A stretch of 38,743 bases of DNA from Lentinus brumalis (taxonomy: Eukaryota > Basidiomycota > Agaricomycetes > Polyporales > Polyporaceae): contig MARA01000096.1 in assembly GCA_001792895.1 (NCBI GenBank), positions 1 to 38,743 of the forward strand, read 5' to 3'. This document shows positions 31,490 to 38,743 of the stretch, one piece after another. Position 1 is the first letter of the stretch, and each line of letters starts with the position of its first letter. The notes beneath the pieces were generated by a model, which was not told the origin of the DNA, searched no databases, and saw only the letters and a list, made by a program, of their open reading frames with translations. A program made the translations under genes and the position numbers.

Positions 31490-33110
31490 CGCACTGGCAC
31501 GAACGCGACATTCGCGACCTCCTCGGATCCGCGCGAAACAGCCTTGATTCAATGCGCTAGTGTTCGCGTAGTCGGGTCAACCGGTTTCGTGGAGATCCGG
31601 GGAGGGACCGCCGAGATACGGCCTGAACACTGACCTGGCGGGCAACCCGCTCGGGCTGGCCCGCGGACTCGATTTTCAAACCGGCCGTACCGGTGCGAAA
31701 GGCGGTCGCACATAGTCTCGAGGACTATCACGCCGCGTTCGATGTGTTTTGCGGCCGTCCGGGTGCGGTGCGCGAGCGGGAGAGTCGGCGAGAATGGGCG
31801 GGCGGCGAATGTGCAATGAAATCGCACATTCGAGCGGTTTTGAGACCTGCTCGGATCCGCGCGAGACGGACTGGGTTGGACAGAAAACGTCCAACGTAGG
31901 CCGTAGGGCCGTGTTTGACGGCGATGGTGCGAGAACCGGGAGTGATACGGGGGTTCGAGTGACCGGGAGTGACCGCTGGCCACGGTGATGACGAGATGGC
32001 AGAACTCGTCCGGGCGGCGCGCAGCGTCGTCGTGCACACGCTAGAGGACCAGTACGGAACATATAAGTTGTCCGCCAGCCGTCTGGGTGCGGAAGACGGC
32101 CGGGAGAGTCGGCGCGAGCGGGCGGGCGGCGAAAGTGCAATGAAATCGCACTTTCGACCGATTTACAGACCCGCCCGGATCGACGCGAGATGGTGCTGGG
32201 TGGGCGGGAAAACGTTCAACGTAGCCCATAGCACCCGGTTTGACGGTGAGAGGGTGCGATTGGGGGAGATACGGCGGTTCGAGCATGCGGAGGTGCCCGC
32301 GGGCCGCGGTGACGACGAGGTTTGGGAACTCGTCCGCGCAGCGCGCAGCTCGGCCGTTCATAGGCGGGAGGACTGGTGCAGCACTTTTGAGGTGTCTGCC
32401 GGCCGTCCGGAGGCGGAGGACGTGTGGGAGAGTCGGCGGGAGCGGGCGGGGCGGCGAAAGTGCAATGAAATCGCACTTTTGGCCGATTTTGAGACCCGCT
32501 CGGATCGACGCGAGAGGTAAACGCTTGATAAGAAACGTTCAGCGTAGCTTGTAGCACTTGGTTGGAGGGTGATAGGGCGGGAACTGGATGTGCTAGGGCG
32601 GTTCGAGTAGACGAGGTTGGCCGAGGGACGAGGATGTCGAAGCGGTCGTTCCGGCTCCCGCATGCTGTATCCAGCGTATCGGTGGAGCCGTTGACGTCTG
32701 TTTGTCGTGCAGTAGATGGCTCGGTCGGCGGCGTGAGCGTGCGTCGGCCGGGAAGTCGAGGTCGTGCTTGAGTGCGCCATTAAACGGCGACTCCGAGCGC
32801 GATTTCCGACCTCCTCGGATCGGCGCAAACCCGCTTCGGCCTGTCGCAGGGAGGTTCACGGGAGGCTGTGGGAGTTGCTTGTACGCTGATGCGGGGGATA
32901 CGGACGAGTGATTTGGGAAATGGAGCGCGGGTTAGCAGTGAATCGACGATAGCACGACGTACCGTGCGCCGTTTATCAAGACAACAATATCCCTCGGTTC
33001 GCGTATTGTGCAGCTATCGAATGCGCCATGTTGCGCTTGTGTGCGGGCGAATGGGCGGGTGTGGTATGCGATTTTGTCGCGCGCGCGCGAGCAAACACGT
33101 CTTGGCGGCG
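31490..33110. repeat. Nested array of about 320-bp subrepeats, copy 3
   Basis: Hairpins at 31806-31832, 32130-32156, 32455-32481 and 32770-32793. Every hairpin is unchanged from copy 1 although the flanks carry indels. Confidence 0.85.
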
Positions 33111-33321
33111 TGCGTCGGTTTGGGGCGCGTTCTGGCGTGTTTCCGACAATGGAGAGGGTCCAGTGGGTTATGAACACGCGTGGATGGATATGTTGTGGTA
33201 CGCGACTCGGCGGGCGGACGAGTGGACGTGGGCGGTAGGACGCGATGTGAACGTGGCTAGGCCCGGCAGAGCAACTTGGACTATTGCAGCAACGCGTCAG
33301 TGTCATGTACGATATGTCTGA
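33028..33321 (+). CDS. Hypothetical 97-aa ORF upstream of tRNase Z (copy 3 only)
   Basis: ATG frame reading SVWGAFWRVSDNGEGPVGYE, then ATRRADEWTWAVGRDVNVA, and ending CHVRYV-TGA. It is tryptophan-rich because the DNA is rich in TGG. Copy 1 lacks about 44 bp of it and copy 2 about 5 bp, so the frame is not kept. No family recognised; probably not a gene. Confidence 0.15.
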   Translation: MLRLCAGEWAGVVCDFVARARANTSWRRASVWGAFWRVSDNGEGPVGYEHAWMDMLWYATRRADEWTWAVGRDVNVARPGRATWTIAATRQCHVRYV

Positions 33322-33794
33322 GATAGGGAGTACGCACCTGGCAAATTGGAGTGTATGTGCATGGCGTGGGCGTAGCTTGCCTGTGGCAGAAAGGTGAAGG
33401 TGCAGCGGCCGCGATACGGGTCTGTAACGAGTTGACATGGCGTGAGCGATGTGTGCTAGCAGGCGGGAGGGATGAGGAGGCAGGACGAGCGACTAATCAG
33501 GCAACGGGACTTCCGAAAGCGTCTGCCCGACGCAGAATTTGCGGGCGCGCGACCACTTTGACTCGACTCTCTGCCTGTCATACTGCGGCGTGGATTCTCC
33601 TCTAAGAGCTTGTATCATCAGGCTTCTGTTGCGCTCGCGGTGTCTCCCATTGCCCGCGACTCTGTGGCAATCTGGCTTGGATATGCCGTAGGATTGCTCA
33701 GTCCCTCCGCCCCCTTGCCACCCTAGCCTCTCGTCGGCCGCCTCGTCCTCATCCTGACCTCACTCCTGGGCCGCATACTGGAGGAACCCTCACC
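33322..33794. other. 5' flank of tRNase Z, copy 3
   Basis: Longest version of the hypervariable segment (about 33382-33487), then the pyrimidine-rich leader before ATG 33795. Confidence 0.45.
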
Positions 33795-35347
33795 ATGTCT
33801 GCCTGGAACGTGTCCGTGCTCACTGGCGCCACGTCCGACACCGAGCCGACTCTGCTCGTGAACTTCGGAACCGCCAAGTACATCTTCAATGCAAGCGAGG
33901 GCATGGGCCGTGCATGGCTGCAGAGCCACCATTCTATCAGGAAGACGAAGGGGCTTTTTGTGACCGCTGCTGGGACGCATAGGTGCGGTGGGGTGCCAGG
34001 TACGTGTTCATCCCATGCGCGTCGTGTGGACGTCCGGTCTGTGGCTACAGCCCATCGACCCGCCGAGCGAACGCGAGGCGTCCCTCGTCTCCATGTACAA
34101 TCTACGTGACGCTGATACGCCGTGTCTATAGGCCTGTTGATGTTGTGCGCAGACGCGGCAGTGCCTGCAATCGACATTGTGGGCCCGTATGGTCTTATGC
34201 ACTACCTCGCCACGATGCGCAGCTACACATACCGGTTCGTGACTCCTACTATATCTCTGTTGCAAATTCTCAAGCGTGTGTGTAGTTCGACTATGGTTGT
34301 CAAGGCAGTCGAGGCACCTACCGCTCTGGTCAGTGCACAACCGGCCGCTTCGCCCTCCCCGGTCTTCAAGGACGAAAATCTCTCGGTCTATTCGATACCC
34401 TTGTATCCTTCTGTCGACGGGGTCGATATCGGGGAGCCTTCGCACGCCCACTCAAGAGGAAGCGATCGGCCTCTCCTCCCACCGCGTCCAAACGGTCCAC
34501 TCCTCCACTCATTGACCGCACTGTTGAGTCCACGTCCCCGTATCACCTACCCTGTCCGTGCAGGCGCGGAGAGAGAACTTCAACCCAACGAGCCTTACCG
34601 GCGCGGACGCACAGGAATGGCGGAAGCTTATGTTGCAGGAGATGTTTCCGATGCAGCCGCCACCGAAAGCGGACCCATCGACATCGAAGGGGGCGAAGCG
34701 GAGAGCAAACGCACTCCAAGAACCCGCCGACGAGCCGCCGCCGCCGCGAACATGACGTTCGCTCCTGACCGCAAGTACGCGCGACTGCCCGGTCTTGTCG
34801 CCGGTGGAGGCGTCGATCCTGCGACGTTGCCTACGCTTGGCTACCTGTGTGTCGGTCCAAGTGTACGCGGCAAATTCGACGTCAAGAAGGCTGAGGAACT
34901 CGGTGTTCGCGGGCCTTTGCGCGGGCGCCTGACCAAGGGAGAGACGGTTACCTTCGAGGTGGACGATGGGCAGGGTGGGAAGATACAACGCACTGTTCGA
35001 CCTGAAGAGTGTGTTGGACCTAGCGAGGCACCACAGGTGAGTCTACTCGCGATGGGCAATGGGTTGCACAACTTAATAGTCGGCAGGCTGTTCTGATCCT
35101 TGACGTACCGACGCCTGCACACATTCCCTCTCTTCTCGCTTCATTCACCGACTCGCCGTTCTTCGCCAAGTACCGTTCCAAGGACGAGAACATCCGGAAG
35201 GAGCATCCTCTGCACGCCGTTCCTGTGCGTCGTGTGCAGCGTGCTCCCGGTGCGCCAGGCCCGAGTGCGCGTGCGGCGATCCGCGCCGATGCCCGATGCC
35301 CGATGCCCGATGCGTCTGTGCTGCCAGAGAAACAAACGAATCGTTAG
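33795..35347 (+). pseudogene. TRZ1: tRNase Z, N-terminal half, frameshifted copy (units 3/4)
   Basis: Exon 1 (33795-33999) is intact and encodes the N-terminal domain to GGVP. Intron 1 is 34000-34131 (132 nt), as in unit 1. Exon 2 starts at 34132. Two bases are missing near 34441 relative to unit 2, which moves the central segment out of frame, and a second indel near 34747 restores the frame before MTFAPDRKYARLPG. The result is an open stretch whose middle is not tRNase Z sequence. The last intron is 35037-35086 and the stop is TAG at 35345. The catalytic C-terminal half is missing, as in every copy. Confidence 0.82.
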
Positions 35348-35405
35348 GGAGTCACTGGGCAGACTGGGCAGACTGGGCAGTACTGGGCAGATGGCTGGGC
35401 AGCAG
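35288..35405. repeat. VNTR block, copy 4: (GATGCCC)3 plus ACTGGGCAG-type repeat
   Basis: Three heptamers lie at 35288-35308. The ACTGGGCAG array has a fourth arrangement, with two consecutive units ending GGGCAGACT. Confidence 0.9.
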
Positions 35406-36068
35406 TAGCGGTGGTTGGAGTGGGACAGGAAGTGCGCACAGAAATTGTGTCGCGGGCAGGAGGACGGCAGGAGAACACACATGTACACTCGTCCCAGGAA
35501 ATATATTTTTCTGCCCCCGCCGCTGCCCGTATGTCTGTTTTTCTGGGCGTCCTGCCTCTTCTGCATCTCGCCGCTAGAAGCTCGGAGTGCGTCTGCATCT
35601 GCATCTGCATCTGCGGCTGCGGCTGCGGCTGCTCAGCGCTCAGCCCGCTGCCTCCGCTCCGTCCCTCCTGCGTCGTCTCGCTGGCACACCTCGAGGTTTC
35701 TGGAAATCTCTCGATTGCGTCTAGCTACGCGCAAGTACACTACGAGATGCCCTCCGCCGCTCGCTGCTGCTGCTCCTCGCCTGCTCTCTACCCCGCCGTC
35801 CGCCGGCCGACATCTCTCGCATCCGCCGCGCTGGCGGTGCTGGACACCGGCGACGTGCGCGTGGGACGTCCCCTCCGATATCTGCCGGGAAACAAACATC
35901 AGTATCCGGAAACCTCGCAGGAGAGCATCACGGATAGCTCACGCAAGTCCGGCTGCTGAGCCCGTCATCCCGCTGCCAGCTTGATCACGGCAACTGTCCC
36001 GTTAGGATGTTCCCGGGGCTATGCGGACAGTGCCAGCTAGACGACTTGCGTGAAACTGCAGGGCGACG
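35406..36068. other. GC-rich spacer, copy 4
   Basis: Equivalent spacer with the longest hexamer repeat. No supported gene. Confidence 0.5.
35591..35632. repeat. Hexamer repeat (CTGCAT)3(CTGCGG)3, copy 4
   Basis: Longest allele. Both hexamers have gained one unit. Confidence 0.88.
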
Positions 36069-38234
36069 ATGGTCAGCCAGCGCGAGCCTGGACACATCAG
36101 CGTCGATGACTCACCGGAGGACCATACGCGGCACTTCGTCTGCCCGCTCGCAACGCGCCGACGCTGCATTCGAAACAGCACCGTCGTACCAGCGTGCAGC
36201 GGCCAAATCGTTGCCGGGCAGCCTTCAGGACTGCACGCGACCTCGACCGGGCTATTCGAATGGCATGTCCGGATCCCGTGTATGTCGGGTACGCCCGGAA
36301 CAGCTGAGAAAGAACAGATGTGAGTGCGAATTCTAGTATTGCCGGGAAAGGAGAGCGACTCACCAATCAAGACGCTATTGCGTCGTCCAGACTCTCTGGC
36401 TGGCTTGCCGCTGCCATAGTGCCCGAAGACGGTCTTTCCAGCAGCCTGAGCAATTACGCGAGTGAGTACTCTCTGTATGTGCGTATATGTCTCAAATTCT
36501 GTCCGGAATGCTCACCTGCAATCCTAGAGTGGAGCGCAAGAGAAGAGTGGCAGCGGACTGCCTGCCCGCTGCTCCGTGCCCGGCCACATCAACAGCGCCA
36601 TCTTAGGATGCGTCGTTAGCGGCTTCAAAGAGACGAAATGAAACTCTGTACTTACGAGCTTGCGTGCCATAAGGGAGGCAGAGCAGAACCGCATTCTGCG
36701 GTTCCTGGCCTGCCACTGCACAGATGGGCGCCTGCAGAGACAGGCGCGATTCGCCTTCTGCGAAGGCCGCTGCCCGTCTTCCTTTCCCATCCACCATCAC
36801 CCCGCGCTGCCGGACCGCTCTCCCTCCCTCCCTCCGTCGATCTCATGGTCTTCGACGCATACAGCGACGATCTCGCTGCAGCACATTCAGCTGAACTCAA
36901 CGTAGGTCAGATTCTGGCAGGACTCGTCGACTCAAATCGGTACGTACCTCTATCTCATCACACCCGGCGACGATGTGCGCATTGTGCGCCGACTTGACGT
37001 GCGGAGATCGCGCTGCCAGACTGTCGAGGTCCGAGTCTAGGTCAGTTGTCGACGACGACGACGCGGCGGCAGAAGAGGTAAGTCATACATACCGCGAGGA
37101 TGCTTCAAGGGACGAGGACGGCGACGGCGACACTGGCTGCGTCTTGTTCGCGGAGCTTGTCTGTGGGCTCGCTGTCTGGGATGGACGCGTTCTGGAAGAG
37201 AAAGGTGAGCGTGCGCTTCGATCGCCCTCAACGCGTGACGTCATGCATCCGAAAGAGGCAAGTCGCACGGCTGTGAGCGCGGACTGGATGCTCTGTTCGC
37301 GTCTTGAACACGGACTTGCTCGTCTTCTGTCGCGATCTGGGCTTGACGACTTGCTGCTCTGACTTAAGCTTGCTGGCGACTACTGGGAGCGTCTACACCG
37401 CTGCGCAGGACCTCTGCTCGTCACGGCGTGCTGCTTCTCGAGCAGACCTCACTGGCAGTCTGCTGCGTCGCAAACCCACGTTAACAATGTACGATCCGAC
37501 GCTAGGTACGTCCCAATACTTACTTGCGCGAAGTAATAGGTCCAGGACGCCGTGCGTAGCCCTTTGACCCGCTCTTGCGCTGCTCACAGCGGCGGCAGAT
37601 GTCTTCGGCAATGTGCACGTCAACGTTGAAAGCGAACAGGTGAGCAGGTGCACGACGGCCGAGGATGGGAATGATTTACCTCATGCCTCCTCGGCCCCAG
37701 AACTCGTGTTGAGGTGAGGAGACACTGGCTCTTATCCCATGCGCTGGTTTGCGAACGTTTGCCAAGAGGTCCGTGGCTTACGCAGGGAGCCCGACTGAAG
37801 CTTGCCGCGGGAGCTGTTCGTCACCCGGATGGCAGCGGTTGCCGCCGTAATCCTGTAACCGGCGACGAAGGAAGGTCAGTCAACCCAGGTCGATTGAGAT
37901 GTATACGCGCAGCAACGCGCACCGCGACTACGCTCACCTCTAGAGAATCGCGACTTTTGACATGCGTCGACGCGTCGCTGATGTCAATCTTGACGTGGGC
38001 ATGGGCCACGGAGCTTTGCTTCACGTAGACTGAATTCCCGAGGCTGAAGAAGATGTGGTGAGTGGATGAGACAGGAGAGGGAAGGCAAAACTGCGTGCTG
38101 ACCCACAGCGCGGAGGACAGCTGACTAGCAGTGGGATCTTGAGTCCTGCGCTCGACGGTGCCACGGTGCAGCTGGAGTCGGTAGTGGCGAGGTCGGGAGG
38201 TGAATGGTCTCGGCGGTGGGCGGGGACATGGTGA
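36069..38234 (+). pseudogene. Same unknown multi-exon gene, copy 4
   Basis: Exon 1 is open from ATG 36069 through FEWHVRIPC to AEKEQM at the GTGAGT donor. Copies 1 and 4 share CAT where copies 2 and 3 have CGT in the GCAGAACCGC(A/G)T motif. The frame reaches the same GGEWSRRW ending and TGA at 38232, again with the two internal TGAs. Confidence 0.42.
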
Positions 38235-38743
38235 GTAGTAAGGTTGAAGGAGGAGCCTTGCTGTCGAGTCGAGACTCGACTGCATTCTGCCGGTAGATGT
38301 CCGAGCTAGGAGGTAAATGATGTGTAATAGATCGAGGAGTCAATGCAAGCTGGTTTCCAAAGAATAAACAACGTAAGCGTGACTAGGTCAGGCTATCTGG
38401 ATATTCCGTGGGAGCGTGCGGCGCAGAATCTCGCCGCAGCTGCTGAAGAGGTTACGTGATAGGTGCAAGGTGCTTCTGTGCATGCACGACACAACGGAGC
38501 GCTGGTAGAACTTCCCTAAATCTTTCGAGGGCAGCTTGGGACTTACGCTAGCCTAGTTCATAGTAGAGACCTGTGTTGCCCTGGTGCTCTACTGCACACA
38601 AAGAACTCTCACTCAGACTGAGGCTCATTAACTATGGTATACCTCTACAAGACTGCAGGCTTGCAGTATGGCAATGGATGGGATTCTGCTGAATGTGCAG
38701 TCCAAGGGAGTGGTTGCCCACGAGCATGGGACCCTTAGCAACG
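38235..38743. other. Intergenic spacer, copy 4 (cut by window end)
   Basis: Start of the spacer with the GTCGAGTC inverted repeat at 38263-38280. The bases just after it are a fourth variant. No gene. Confidence 0.5.

Larger units (their letters stand above)
23480..34988. repeat. Tandem macro-repeat, unit 3
   Basis: Third full unit, 11,509 bp. In the membrane-protein gene it resembles unit 2. In tRNase Z intron 1 it resembles unit 1. It therefore looks mosaic between the two neighbours. Confidence 0.97.
34989..38743. repeat. Tandem macro-repeat, unit 4 (partial, cut by window end)
   Basis: Start of a fourth unit covering the tRNase Z tail, the VNTR block, the first gene and part of the spacer. 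It continues past the window. It has the longest hexamer repeat of the four copies (three CTGCAT and three CTGCGG). Confidence 0.96.

Noticed and set aside
1..38743. Ribosomal DNA array (unit length near 11 kb, nested subrepeats like an IGS)
   Set aside because: None of the near-universal 18S, 5.8S or 28S sequence blocks is recognisable on either strand, and the unit contains intron-bearing protein-gene remnants.
1..38743. Retrotransposon or DNA transposon as the source of the repeat
   Set aside because: No reverse transcriptase, integrase or transposase motif, no LTRs or terminal inverted repeats at unit borders, and the units are head-to-tail, not dispersed.

Overview
The window is almost entirely one tandem array. 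A unit of about 11.5 kb is repeated head-to-tail 3.3 times: unit 1 is 1-11417, unit 2 is 11418-23479 (12,062 bp), unit 3 is 23480-34988 (11,509 bp) and partial unit 4 is 34989-38743. The start of the unit is arbitrary, because the window opens inside a gene. Most of the unit is nearly identical between copies, but the copies differ by copy-specific VNTR lengths, one 0.7 kb insertion/replacement, one strongly diverged 1.4 kb block and very many 1-5 bp indels.

The organism looks like a filamentous fungus, most likely a basidiomycete. Introns are about 50-60 nt with GTRNGT donors, CTNAC-like branch sites and YAG acceptors. The DNA is GC- and CpG-rich with no sign of RIP (C-to-T repeat mutation). 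The one gene I recognise is the long, eukaryotic form of tRNase Z. I see no rRNA, confident tRNA, reverse transcriptase, transposase or CRISPR.

Layout of a unit in unit-1 coordinates: (a) 1-359, last two exons of a tRNase Z fragment that began in the previous unit; (b) 300-411, two microsatellites that overlap and follow the premature end of that gene; (c) 412-1063, GC-rich spacer with a hexamer repeat; (d) 1064-3235, fragmented multi-exon plus-strand gene of unknown function, with a competing antisense reading at 1008-1794; (e) 3236-4406, less GC-rich spacer with strong inverted repeats; (f) 4407-5180, short minus-strand C-terminal-like ORF and the upstream flank of the next gene; (g) 5183-6978, TATA box and a ten-exon plus-strand gene for a probable multi-pass membrane protein, heavily diverged in copy 1; (h) 6979-7640, GC-rich region open in several frames; (i) about 7980-9600, a nested array of about 320-bp subrepeats, four of which carry a hairpin whose arms change together; (j) 9600-10227, 5' flank of tRNase Z; (k) 10228-11417, the 5' half of tRNase Z, running into the next unit.

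The clearest biology is that every complete copy has the N-terminal half of tRNase Z and none shows the catalytic C-terminal half. The simplest inference is that one breakpoint of the founding duplication lies inside this gene, at the VNTRs. Only the copy starting in unit 2 can be read without a frameshift, as a 470-residue truncated protein. The other genes carry frameshifts or stops in most copies. I cannot tell from the sequence how much of this is pseudogene decay and how much is residual long-read consensus error.
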